A stretch of DNA of 64,000 nucleotides, taken from positions 186,001-250,000 of the forward strand of contig NZ_LHVE01000009.1 in the NCBI RefSeq assembly GCF_001269655.1, given 5' to 3'. The notes under the pieces were generated by a model that did no database searches, was not told the DNA's origin, and saw only the letters and a program-made list of their open reading frames with translations. Origin of the DNA: Pseudomonas thivervalensis (GTDB lineage Bacteria > Pseudomonadota > Gammaproteobacteria > Pseudomonadales > Pseudomonadaceae). Below are positions 35,214 through 43,435 of this stretch, in pieces. Every line of letters starts with the position of its first letter. The stretch's first letter is position 1. The position numbers were made by a program, and so were the translations under genes.

Positions 35214-36641
35214 ATGACAGCAGAGGCCGATTGTTTCAACCAGCAGCCTTCGGAAAACCAGCGCGGCGAGGAAGCTTGCTCCCCTGTAGGAGCTGCCGAG
35301 CGAAGCGAGGCTGCGATCTTTCCTCAAGCGCTTGAATCTCAAGTGAAAGATCAAAAGATCGCAGCCTTCGGCAGCTCCTACAGGAGGGCATCGGGCTCCT
35401 TGAGTGCGCAGCAGTGCCCGGGGCTTTCGCCGTCGCTCACGTTATTGTTTTCCGTGACCTGCGCACTGGCTGTCGCCAATGTCTACTTTGCCCAGCCTTT
35501 GCTTGCCTCGATGGCCGAGAGCCTGGGCGTTGCGTCAGGATTGATCGGGGGCGTGGTGACGGCCACCCAGGTGGGGTATGCGCTAGGGTTGCTGTTCATC
35601 GTCCCGCTGGGGGACAGGCTCAACCGTAAACGACTGATTCTGGCTCAGTTGGTGCTGTCTGCGATGGTGCTCGCGGCGGTCGGCGCAGCCCAGCATTGGG
35701 TGGCGTTGCTCGGCGCCATGATCGTAATGGGGTTGTTGGCGGTGGTCGTCCAGGTACTGGTGGCCTATGCCGCCGTGCTGGCTTCGCCAACCCAACGTGG
35801 GCAGGCTGTGGGAACGGTCACCAGTGGCGTTGTCCTGGGCATTCTCCTGGCGCGGTTCACCTCTGGGGTAATCGCCGACCTGGCGGGCTGGCGCGGGGTT
35901 TATTTCGTTTCCTCGGGCTTGATGCTGGTCATCGCGGCAGTGTTCTGTGTCGTGGTGCCTGCCGCCGTGCCGCCACGTAACCGGCAGTCTTACCGGGTGC
36001 TTATCCGGTCACTGTTCAGGCTGTTCGTGACCGAGCCGGTCCTACGGACCCGGGGGCTGCTGGCCTTGCTGATCTTTGCCGCGTTTTCGGTGCTGTGGAC
36101 CGCCATGGTGCTGCCGTTGAGCGCCGCGCCGCTGGCGCTTTCCCACACAGCCATCGGCCTGTTTGGCCTGGCCGGCGTCGCTGGGGCACTGGCGGCCAGA
36201 AGCGCCGGTCGCTGGGCCGATCGAGGGTGGGGGCAACGGGTTACCGGCTGGTCGCTGGGGCTTCTGGCGTTCTCTTGGCTGCCCATCTCCTTTACCGAGA
36301 CTTCCCTGATCGCGCTGGTCTGCGGCGTGGTGCTACTCGACTTCGCGGTGCAAGCCGTGCACGTCACCAACCAGAGCCTGATTTTCGCCGCACGGCCCGA
36401 CGCCCAAAGTCGCATGGTCGGTGCCTACATGTGTTTTTACTCAGTGGGCAGCGCGCTGGGCGCGGTGGCCGCGACCCAAGTGTATGCGCTGTGGGGCTGG
36501 ATGGCGGTCAGCGCGTTGGGCGCCTCGATCAGCCTCACCGCGCTGGCGCTGTGGAGCCTCTCGTCTCATTGCGGCCATTGTTCAAGCAATATCGAGACAA
36601 ACTTCTCCGCAGCCGGGGAGAGCGATGCGCCCCGGCGATAG
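35214..36641 (+). CDS. MFS exporter (YnfM/AraJ-like) with REPIN-encoded N-terminal segment
   Basis: A 475-residue inner-membrane transporter with twelve hydrophobic segments; ANVYFAQPLLASMAESLGV, VGYALGLLFIVPLGDRLNRKRLI and VAYAAVLASPTQRGQAVGTVTSGVV are typical of this drug/sugar efflux group. AAGGAG 6 bp before the ATG at 35214 sets the native start. Residues 24-57 are encoded by a GTAGGAGC-type REPIN (35283-35384) inserted in frame, giving a 60-residue cytoplasmic extension not usual for the family. A TTG at 35400, preceded by AGGAGG formed at the repeat end, could restart translation at the normal N terminus. The 3' end overlaps the convergent LysR gene by 76 bp. Confidence 0.82.
   Translation: MTAEADCFNQQPSENQRGEEACSPVGAAERSEAAIFPQALESQVKDQKIAAFGSSYRRASGSLSAQQCPGLSPSLTLLFSVTCALAVANVYFAQPLLASMAESLGVASGLIGGVVTATQVGYALGLLFIVPLGDRLNRKRLILAQLVLSAMVLAAVGAAQHWVALLGAMIVMGLLAVVVQVLVAYAAVLASPTQRGQAVGTVTSGVVLGILLARFTSGVIADLAGWRGVYFVSSGLMLVIAAVFCVVVPAAVPPRNRQSYRVLIRSLFRLFVTEPVLRTRGLLALLIFAAFSVLWTAMVLPLSAAPLALSHTAIGLFGLAGVAGALAARSAGRWADRGWGQRVTGWSLGLLAFSWLPISFTETSLIALVCGVVLLDFAVQAVHVTNQSLIFAARPDAQSRMVGAYMCFYSVGSALGAVAATQVYALWGWMAVSALGASISLTALALWSLSSHCGHCSSNIETNFSAAGESDAPRR
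35283..35384. repeat. REPIN inserted inside a coding sequence
   Basis: CCTGTAGGAGCTGCCGAGCG and the following AGGCTGCGATCTTT (left unit, from 35283) face AAAGATCGCAGCCTTCGGCA followed by GCTCCTACAGG (right unit, to 35384). The outer arms are perfect inverses. The total length of 102 bp is a multiple of three, so the host reading frame stays open through it. Confidence 0.88.
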
Positions 36642-37456
36642 ACCAGGCCCAGCGAGCGGTTTACCACCGGCTCGATCAGCGGCACGCTGACCAGTGTCGG
36701 ATGGTCCCCGGCCGGCATTGCCAGGCTGGGCATTGCCGACACGCCCAGGCCAGCCTCCACCAGTCCCAGCGACGTAGACAGGTGTTGCACCTCGTAAAAC
36801 CACTGCGGGCGCCAGCTCAGGCCCGACAGTGCGTGGTCGAGCAGCATGCGGTTGCCGCTCAGGCGACCGACACCGATCAGCCGATAATCACTGAGTTCCG
36901 ACCAGGTGACCGCGCTGCGTTCGGCCAATTCATGGTCACGCCGGCAGGCCAGCACAAAGGGTTCGTTGACCAGGGGCACGAATTCGATGTCCGGGTGTTG
37001 GCCGCTCATCATGTTGATGCCGAAGTCGGCTTCGCCGCGCAGCACCGCTTCGAGCCCTTCGTTGGCGCTGAGGTCGAGCAGGCGGATGCGGATTTTCGGG
37101 TAGCGCTCGTTGTAGAGGCGGATCACTGAAGGCAGGAAATAGAACGCCGCTGTAGGAATGCAGGCCAAGGTCACCCGGCCAATCTGCCGCTCCGCCAACT
37201 CGCGGATGTTGAGGATCGAGTCGTCGAAATCATCCAGCAGGCGCCGTGCCTTGGGCAGGAAATCGCGGCCGACACTCGTCAGGCTGACCTTGCGGGTGGT
37301 GCGATCGAGCAAGGCGGTTCCCAAGCCTTCCTCGAGTTTCTTCATCCGTCGGCTCAGGGCCGGTTGCGACAGGTGTAGCGCGTCGGCAGCCTCGTGGAAA
37401 CTGCCCAATTCGGCGATTTTCACGAAAGATCGTATGTCCTGGAGTTCATATTCCAT
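36566..37456 (-). CDS. LysR-family regulator of the tautomerase/CitMHS unit
   Basis: A 296-residue LysR-type protein with helix-turn-helix at residues 4-62 (FVKIAELGSFHEAADALHLSQPALSRRMKKLE) and an effector domain. It shares length and many stretches with the LysR protein at 26020-26907, as does its transporter neighbour. It diverges from the GalD-like tautomerase gene across 168 bp, where a GCAATAATTGC dyad is present at 37522-37532. GAGG precedes the ATG. Its stop lies 76 bp inside the convergent MFS gene. Confidence 0.87.
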   Translation of the reverse strand: MEYELQDIRSFVKIAELGSFHEAADALHLSQPALSRRMKKLEEGLGTALLDRTTRKVSLTSVGRDFLPKARRLLDDFDDSILNIRELAERQIGRVTLACIPTAAFYFLPSVIRLYNERYPKIRIRLLDLSANEGLEAVLRGEADFGINMMSGQHPDIEFVPLVNEPFVLACRRDHELAERSAVTWSELSDYRLIGVGRLSGNRMLLDHALSGLSWRPQWFYEVQHLSTSLGLVEAGLGVSAMPSLAMPAGDHPTLVSVPLIEPVVNRSLGLVYRRGASLSPAAEKFVSILLEQWPQ

Positions 37457-37521
37457 TGTTTTACCTCAGAGGAGAGGGGCTGCGCGATGTCAATCATCGT
37501 AAATTAATTCATTTGTGAAAC

Positions 37522-37532
37522 GCAATAATTGC
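37522..37532. promoter_or_regulatory. LysR-type binding dyad candidate
   Basis: GCAAT-A-ATTGC is a perfect 11 bp dyad in the gap between the LysR gene and the GalD-like gene, 92 bp before the latter's ATG. Size and place fit a LysR recognition site. Confidence 0.4.
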
Positions 37533-37624
37533 TCCGATCTTTGCATTGGAAACACTTTTTAAACCCTGCCACTCTTGTGTCCAGAACATCAATTATCCAG
37601 ATTGATCAACAAGAGTTAATGTTC

Positions 37625-38707
37625 ATGAAGCGAATTCCTTGTGTGCTGATGCGCGGCGGTACGTCAAAAGGCCCGGTGTTTCTCGCCTGGGATCTGCCGG
37701 TCGCCATCGCCGAACGTGACGAGCTGCTGATCAACCTGATGGGCTCCGGCCACGAGCTGGAAATCGACGGCATCGGTGGCGGCAGCCCACAGACCAGCAA
37801 AGTGGCGATCGTCAGCCCATCGCTGCACCCGGACGCCGACGTCGATTATCTGTTCGTCCAGGTCATGGTTTCCCAGCGTCGGGTCGATACTGCCCCCAAC
37901 TGCGGCAACATGCTCTGCGCCGTTGGCCCGTTCGCCATCGAGCAGGGGCTGGTCAAGGCTACCGGCGACCTGACCCGGGTGCGTATTCGCAACCTCAACA
38001 CCGGGACGTTCGTGAATTCCGACGTGCAAACCCCCCGAGGCAAGGTCAGCTATGAAGGCGACACCGCCATCGACGGCGTGCCCGGCACCGCCGCCCCGGT
38101 GCAACTGACCTTCCTCGATGCTGCGGGCAGCAAGACAGGCAAACTCTTCCCGACCGGGCAACCGCTGGACGTGATCGACGGCATTGCGGTGACCTGCATC
38201 GACATGGCGATGCCGATGCTGATCGTCGAGGCCAGCCAACTGGGCAAGCGCGGTGACGAAAGCCCCGCTGAACTGGATGCCGACAAGGCATTCATGCGGC
38301 GCCTGGAATCCTTGCGGCTCAAAGCCGGCCTGGCGATGGGCCTGGGTGATGTCAGCGACAAGGTGATCCCCAAGCCGGTCCTGGTGTCGCCGGCCACGTC
38401 TGGCGGGACCCTCCAGGTGCGCTACTTCATGCCGCACAGCTGTCATCGCGCCTTGGCGATCACTGGCTCCATCGGGTTGGCGACGGCTTGCGTGACCAAC
38501 GGCAGTGTCGCGGCCAACCTGATCGGTGGCGTCAGCGAGCCACGTCTGCAGCAGGTTCGCATCGAGCACCCCAGCGGTGGTATCGATGTCGTGTTGTCCT
38601 ACACCGGCGAAAAGGGTGAGACCATTCGAGCCTCGGTGGTACGCACCGCCCGCCGACTTTTCTCCGGTTTCGTCTACGCCAAGGTTTCCCGACGCCTGGC
38701 CGGATAG
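37625..38707 (+). CDS. PrpF/GalD-family tautomerase or isomerase
   Basis: A 360-residue protein of the PrpF family with two similar halves of the DapF-like fold. RIPCVLMRGGTSKGPVFLA at the N terminus, NCGNMLCAVGPFAIEQGLV near residue 97 and VIDGIAVTCIDMAMPMLIV near 190 are shared with GalD (4-oxalomesaconate tautomerase) and with 2-methylaconitate isomerase PrpF. The role is cofactor-free proton transfer on an unsaturated tricarboxylate or oxo-acid. It leads a unit with the CitMHS carrier and an OprD-type porin, which suggests uptake and isomerisation of a tricarboxylate. ATG 37625 sits 9 bp after AAGAG; ATG 37619 is an alternative. Confidence 0.82.
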   Translation: MKRIPCVLMRGGTSKGPVFLAWDLPVAIAERDELLINLMGSGHELEIDGIGGGSPQTSKVAIVSPSLHPDADVDYLFVQVMVSQRRVDTAPNCGNMLCAVGPFAIEQGLVKATGDLTRVRIRNLNTGTFVNSDVQTPRGKVSYEGDTAIDGVPGTAAPVQLTFLDAAGSKTGKLFPTGQPLDVIDGIAVTCIDMAMPMLIVEASQLGKRGDESPAELDADKAFMRRLESLRLKAGLAMGLGDVSDKVIPKPVLVSPATSGGTLQVRYFMPHSCHRALAITGSIGLATACVTNGSVAANLIGGVSEPRLQQVRIEHPSGGIDVVLSYTGEKGETIRASVVRTARRLFSGFVYAKVSRRLAG

Positions 38708-38762
38708 CCAGGCAGACCTCGTCATTGCATCAGCGACTCAATAACAACAAGAGATCTGACCT

Positions 38763-40067
38763 ATGCTCGCTTTACTTGGCTTGGCCATGGTGGTGGTTTT
38801 CACCTTCCTGATAATGACCAAACGGCTGTCGCCGATCGTCGCCCTGACGGTGGTGCCCATCGTCTTTGCCGTGCTTGGCGGCTTTGGCGGGACCACCGGC
38901 AAGATGATGCTGGATGGCCTGAAAATGGTCGCGCCGTCGGCGGCACTGCTGTTGTTCGCGATCCTGTTTTTCGGCCTGATGATCGACGCCGGTCTGTTCG
39001 ACCCGCTGATCCGCAAGATCCTCAAGCGGGTCAATGGCGACCCGATGAAGATCGCCGTGGGCACGGCGCTGCTGTCGCTGTTGGTGGCGCTGGACGGTGA
39101 CGGCACGACGACCTACATGATCACCTGTGCCGCGATGCTGCCGCTGTATAAACGCATCGGCATGAACCCGATGATCCTGGCGACCGTTTCCATGCTCTCC
39201 TTGAGCATCATGAGCGGCATGACCCCTTGGGGCGGCCCGGCGACCCGAGCGATCGCCGCGCTGGGCCTGGATGCCGGTGAGTACTTCGTGCCGTTGCTGC
39301 CGACCATGATCGGTGGGGCCGCATGGGTGGTGTTCACGGCGTTCCTGTTGGGCCGTGCCGAGCGCAAGCGCATCGGCAACGTCCAACTGCAAAGCGGCGG
39401 CGGTAATTGCTACATCAACGCGATCATGGAAGACACACCACACAAACGTCCGAAACTGGCCTACGTCAACCTGCTGTTGGTGGTCGCGGTGATGGTCGCG
39501 CTGGTGATGGGGCTCATGCACTCGGCGATCCTGTTCCTGATCGGTTTCGTCCTGGCGCTGATGATCAACTATCCGCAACTGGATATTCAGAAGGAACGCA
39601 TTCTCGCCCACTCGGGCAACGCCATGACGGTGGTCCTGCTGGTGTTTGCCGCAGGCATCTTCGCCGGGATTTTTTCCGGGACGAAAATGGTCGATGCCCT
39701 GGCACAAACCCTGGTCGACTGGATTCCGCCTTCCTGGGGCCATCTGTTCCCGCTGGTGGTGGCGATTACCAGCATGCCGCTGACCTTTGTCTTGTCCAAC
39801 GATGCCTACTACTTCGGTGTCGTGCCGATCCTCGCCAACGCCGCGGCGGCCTACGGGATCGATCCGGTGGAAATCGCCCGGGCCTCCATTCTTGGCCAGC
39901 CGGTGCACCTGATGAGCCCACTGGTGGCGTCGACCCTGCTGCTGGTGGGCATGGTCGACCGCGACCTGGGCGACTTCCAGAAAGCCACCGTCAAATGGGC
40001 GGTGCTCACCTCCCTGGTGATTACCGCGCTGGCCCTGCTGACCGGGGCGCTGACGCTGTTTTCCTGA
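38763..40067 (+). CDS. CitMHS-family carboxylate transporter (copy 2)
   Basis: A 434-residue paralogue of the carrier at 22713-24017, equal in length. LDGDGTTTYMITCAAMLPLYKR and SGMTPWGGPATRAIAALGLDAG mark the family, and GIFSGTKMVDALAQTLVDWIPPSWGHLFPLVV is almost the same in both. It is predicted to import a citrate-like acid with protons through the inner membrane. It lies between the GalD-like tautomerase gene and the porin gene in one plus-strand unit, so substrate uptake, porin passage and first catabolic step are encoded together. Confidence 0.86.
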   Translation: MLALLGLAMVVVFTFLIMTKRLSPIVALTVVPIVFAVLGGFGGTTGKMMLDGLKMVAPSAALLLFAILFFGLMIDAGLFDPLIRKILKRVNGDPMKIAVGTALLSLLVALDGDGTTTYMITCAAMLPLYKRIGMNPMILATVSMLSLSIMSGMTPWGGPATRAIAALGLDAGEYFVPLLPTMIGGAAWVVFTAFLLGRAERKRIGNVQLQSGGGNCYINAIMEDTPHKRPKLAYVNLLLVVAVMVALVMGLMHSAILFLIGFVLALMINYPQLDIQKERILAHSGNAMTVVLLVFAAGIFAGIFSGTKMVDALAQTLVDWIPPSWGHLFPLVVAITSMPLTFVLSNDAYYFGVVPILANAAAAYGIDPVEIARASILGQPVHLMSPLVASTLLLVGMVDRDLGDFQKATVKWAVLTSLVITALALLTGALTLFS

Positions 40068-40161
40068 TTTACCCGACAACCTTGGTTTTCCTGCCCGACA
40101 CGCCCCCGCAAGCGGGTGTGCGCCGGCCTGCATGCCCAATAACAACAACGAGTAGCTAGAC

Positions 40162-41415
40162 ATGACCACTTTGCTTACCCGCGGGGCTTTGTTTCCAATC
40201 CTGGGGCTGTTGCCCCTGGCCACGGCCAGCGCCGAAGGTTTCATCGACGACAGCAAACTGAAGCTGCAATTGCGCAACGTTTACTTCAACGAAAACTTCC
40301 GCGATGAGCACGGCATGAGCGCCCGGGCGGCGAGGACGGCCAAGAGCGAGCGTACCGAATGGGCCCAGGGTTTCCTGCTGGATTACCAGTCGGACTTTAC
40401 GCCGGGCACCCTCGGTTTCGGCGTCGATGCCCTGGGCCTGCTCGGGGTCAAGCTCGACTCCGGGCGTGGCCGTAGCGGCACCGGCCTGCTGCCGGTGCAT
40501 GACGACGGTCGCGCCGCCAACGAGTTCGCCAGCGCGGGCATGACCGCCAAGGCCCGGGTGGCCAAGACCACGCTCAAGTACGGCACCTTGCTGCCCAAGA
40601 CCCCGGTGCTGATCTACAACGATGCGCGGCTGTTGCCACAGACTTATCAAGGCACCCAGATCAGCAGCAGTGACATCGACAACCTCACCGTCACCGGCGG
40701 GCATCTGGAGCGTTTCAAGCTGCGGGATTCGAGCGACAGCATGCCCATCGTGCCCGACGGCTACGGCGGCGATGAATCCGGTGATTTCAGCTACGCCGGT
40801 GCCGACTACAAGCTGGGCAAGAACACCCGCCTGAGCTACTTCTATGGCGAGCTGGAAAATTTCTATCGACAGAGTTTTGCCGGCATCCAGCATGATTTGC
40901 CTTTGGGCGCCGGGGTACTGACCAGCGACCTGCGCTATTTCAACAGTGTCGATTCGGGCTCGGCCTACGGCGGCAAGATCGACAACGACATGCTCAGCGG
41001 GTCGCTGGCCTACGCTGTTGTCGGCCACACCCTGAGCGCCGGTTACCAGACCCTCAGCGGCGAGGCGGGCCTGCCTTATATCAGTGGCGCCACGGTGTAC
41101 TCCTTCAGCAACGTCGGGATCGGCAAGTTCATCGAGGAAGACGAGAAGACCTGGATGCTCGGTTACGGCTACGATTTCGCGCGCCTCGGCGTGCCGGGCC
41201 TGACGTTCTCCACCCGCTACCTGAGCGGTAACGACGGCAAGTCCAACACCACGGTCAAAGAGTGGGAACGTGACGCAGAGATCGCCTATGTGGTGCAGCA
41301 GGGAACGTTCAAGGGGCTGGGGGTCAAGCTGCGAAACTACGTCTATCGCTCGGATTTTTCCCGCGGTCGTGACAGCAATCGGGTCTACTTCACCTATGAC
41401 ATCGCGCTTTGGTAG
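40162..41415 (+). CDS. OprD-family outer-membrane porin
   Basis: A 417-residue beta-barrel protein. Signal peptide about 1-24 (TRGALFPILGLLPLATASAEG). The first mature segments GFIDDSKLKLQLRNVYFNENF and TEWAQGFLLDYQSDFTPGTLGFGVDALGLLGVKLDSG are the canonical OprD/OpdH N terminus, and SNRVYFTYDIALW ends in the aromatic residue needed for assembly. OprD-type channels admit amino acids or carboxylates through a basic ladder. Being third in the tautomerase/CitMHS unit it likely admits the same tricarboxylate. OpdH, the tricarboxylate channel, is a close functional analogue; I do not claim orthology. Confidence 0.87.
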   Translation: MTTLLTRGALFPILGLLPLATASAEGFIDDSKLKLQLRNVYFNENFRDEHGMSARAARTAKSERTEWAQGFLLDYQSDFTPGTLGFGVDALGLLGVKLDSGRGRSGTGLLPVHDDGRAANEFASAGMTAKARVAKTTLKYGTLLPKTPVLIYNDARLLPQTYQGTQISSSDIDNLTVTGGHLERFKLRDSSDSMPIVPDGYGGDESGDFSYAGADYKLGKNTRLSYFYGELENFYRQSFAGIQHDLPLGAGVLTSDLRYFNSVDSGSAYGGKIDNDMLSGSLAYAVVGHTLSAGYQTLSGEAGLPYISGATVYSFSNVGIGKFIEEDEKTWMLGYGYDFARLGVPGLTFSTRYLSGNDGKSNTTVKEWERDAEIAYVVQQGTFKGLGVKLRNYVYRSDFSRGRDSNRVYFTYDIALW

Positions 41416-41482
41416 GACGCTGTGCGCGACGGCCGGCACCTTGGCATAGTGCGTCCCAGGACCCTGCATTCAACCCAACAAT

Positions 41483-41580
41483 CCTTGTGGGAGCGAGCTT
41501 GCTCGCGAAGGCGTCGGCCCAGTCAAAATGGATGCAAGCTGACCCACCGCTTTCGCGAGCAAGCCCGCTCCCACAGGGGG
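41483..41580. repeat. REPIN between porin and cache-domain genes
   Basis: CCTTGTGGGAGCGAGCTTGC at 41483 onward is mirrored by GCGAGCAAGCCCGCTCCCAC ending near 41574. It is the GGAGCGAGC class again and lies between convergent genes, where it may stop transcription. Confidence 0.85.
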
Positions 41581-41617
41581 ACTTGCTTACAACAGGGGAA
41601 ATCGAAACGCCCGGGCA

Positions 41618-42361
41618 TCAGAACCTGGGTACTGGCCGTTCCACCACACTCCAATAGGACGATGTGTCGATGAGGCTCAAAACGCGAGCGTGTTCCATGT
41701 CCTGACTCAGTACACCCCGGATCAGATCGCCGGCCAACCAACTCGCCGTATTGGCGGCCAGCACCCGACCTTCGGCATTGAGCAACAGCGCTTCATTGCT
41801 GACCCTCATCAGGCTGCGCACGAGCAAGGGTTCCAAGGAGTGCAGGGAGATGTCGGCGGCGGCAACACCGATGAAGCGATCATCAAAAAAAATCGGCACT
41901 GAGAAGGCGACGATGTACTGCTCTGTGCCGTACAAGTCGACAAAAGGGCCGTCTATGGAGGGCTGCCGAGTTTGCTGCGGACGGGTGTACCAAGGCATGT
42001 GCAGGTAATCGTAGAAACGATCGCTGCGGCTATCGAGATTCAGTTGCAAGGGCTGGATTTGTTCTTTCTGGGTCCGGCACCACCACTGTAAATGCATCTC
42101 GCAATTTTCCAGCTCACCGGGAGCGAAGACCACGCCAGCGCCATGAAACTTGAGGCTTTCAGAATCCAGGATCTGCCGGACGCCAGCCAGCAATGGCTTG
42201 AGGTCGCGTTGATTGGGTCGCTTGGTCTTGCACCGTTGCTGTTCCCAAATGCTCGATACCTGGGCGCCCAGGTCGTTGAGACCCTTGAAGACGTTACCAA
42301 TGGAAGCGTTGATCAACGTTGCGCATTGGGATAACCCATTTGCTGACATTTCGTTATCCAT
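41618..42361 (-). CDS. Soluble cache (PDC-type) sensor domain protein
   Basis: A 247-residue protein with no signal peptide and no membrane segment. The C-terminal half, WYTRPQQTRQPSIDGPFVDL then IVAFSVPIFFDDRFIGVAAADISLHSLEPL, is the double-cache (PDC) ligand-binding pattern usually found in the periplasmic part of chemoreceptors and kinases. No output domain is attached, so it might bind a ligand in the cytoplasm and pass the state to a partner such as the GntR regulator encoded 107 bp upstream on the same strand. Start uncertain; no Shine-Dalgarno is evident at 42361 or at the in-frame ATG 42349. Confidence 0.65.
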   Translation of the reverse strand: MDNEMSANGLSQCATLINASIGNVFKGLNDLGAQVSSIWEQQRCKTKRPNQRDLKPLLAGVRQILDSESLKFHGAGVVFAPGELENCEMHLQWWCRTQKEQIQPLQLNLDSRSDRFYDYLHMPWYTRPQQTRQPSIDGPFVDLYGTEQYIVAFSVPIFFDDRFIGVAAADISLHSLEPLLVRSLMRVSNEALLLNAEGRVLAANTASWLAGDLIRGVLSQDMEHARVLSLIDTSSYWSVVERPVPRF

Positions 42362-42468
42362 GGCTCTAACTCATGCCTCGGAAGGGACAGTGCGGTGTTT
42401 GCTGGCGACACGAACAGGCTGTCGGGCGGTGTTTGAAGTCAGTTGTTCAGCAAGTTCTGTTCCAGTCA

Positions 42469-43215
42469 TCAGGCATCTTGCGCCATCTGTTGCAACCGTA
42501 TGGCGGTCAAGCGCCGGACGCCGCGAGCGACATGGGCTTCGGCCAGTGCCCCCGCCAGGTTGGCATCGTTCGCAATGATGGCTTCCAGAATCGCCCGGTG
42601 TTCCCGTTCGATCACTAGGGGATCCGGTTGCTCATCGAACGGCAGCCATAACAACTCTCCCAGCTCCGCCTGCAAACGGGCCTCGCTGTGGGTCAGCCGC
42701 ACAGACTGCGACGCCACGGCGATTTCGATGTGGAACCTGGCATCGGCGCGTCGCCGCTCCAGCCGTTCCTGCGCCGTGGTCAGCGCATCGATGTAGCCGC
42801 CCAGCCGTGCATGCTGCTCAGGTCCGGCGCGTTGGGCTGCCAAGCGAGCGGCGGCGCCTGAAATGGCTGCATGCTCGTCGGCCAGGTCACGCAATTCAAG
42901 CGTGCTCATTTCACGCAATTGATCGAACAAGGCCTGATCGGTGGTTTGTGGGGCTGCGCAGATAAAGCTGCCGCCGTTGCGTCCACGCCGGGTTTCGATG
43001 ACCCCGCGCGCGCGCAAGGCAGCCAACGCATCGCGCAGGGTGACCGTGGCGACGCCGAGTTGGGTGGCCAGGGTACTTTCGCTGGGGAGCTGTTCACCTT
43101 CGACCAGCAACCCCAGGTCAATCATTTCAACCAGGCGGCGGGTGACGGATTCCGTTTTCCCTTCCTGACTGAGGCGTATGAGGCTCGATGTAGGGCTCAT
43201 GGTCGTTTCATTCAT
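42469..43215 (-). CDS. GntR-family regulator, FCD (FadR) subfamily
   Basis: A 248-residue regulator: winged helix at residues about 20-85 (LLVEGEQLPSESTLATQLGVATVTLRDALAALRARGVIETRRGRNGGSFI) and a helical FCD effector domain with His and Asp residues that bind a metal and a carboxylate ligand (RADARFHIEIAVAS, LVIEREHRAILEAI). It diverges from the aldehyde dehydrogenase gene and probably represses the dehydrogenase/permease unit through the ATATGG-TT-CCATAT dyad at 43372-43385. Confidence 0.85.
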   Translation of the reverse strand: MNETTMSPTSSLIRLSQEGKTESVTRRLVEMIDLGLLVEGEQLPSESTLATQLGVATVTLRDALAALRARGVIETRRGRNGGSFICAAPQTTDQALFDQLREMSTLELRDLADEHAAISGAAARLAAQRAGPEQHARLGGYIDALTTAQERLERRRADARFHIEIAVASQSVRLTHSEARLQAELGELLWLPFDEQPDPLVIEREHRAILEAIIANDANLAGALAEAHVARGVRRLTAIRLQQMAQDA

Positions 43216-43371
43216 TGGCGGCGCCGTCGACGCCTGGACTCAAAAAATTCTATTTCATAGTTCAAAGGCATTTTCAGGGCCCATTGGCGGGGAATTCTAG
43301 GGACGAAAAGGCGCTGAAGTCAAAAAAACCTGGCTGAATTTGGTTTCTCTGGGGTTCTCATGGGTTAAAAG

Positions 43372-43385
43372 ATATGGTTCCATAT
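43372..43385. promoter_or_regulatory. Candidate GntR operator before aldehyde dehydrogenase
   Basis: ATATGG-TT-CCATAT is a perfect 6 bp dyad located 51 bp before the aldehyde dehydrogenase ATG, inside the divergent gap with the GntR gene. FCD-type regulators bind short dyads with a 1-3 bp spacer of this kind. Confidence 0.55.
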
Positions 43386-43435
43386 GTTTAAGCGAACCGA
43401 GATCGCATTCATCCGAACCCAGGAGCACTTCAATC

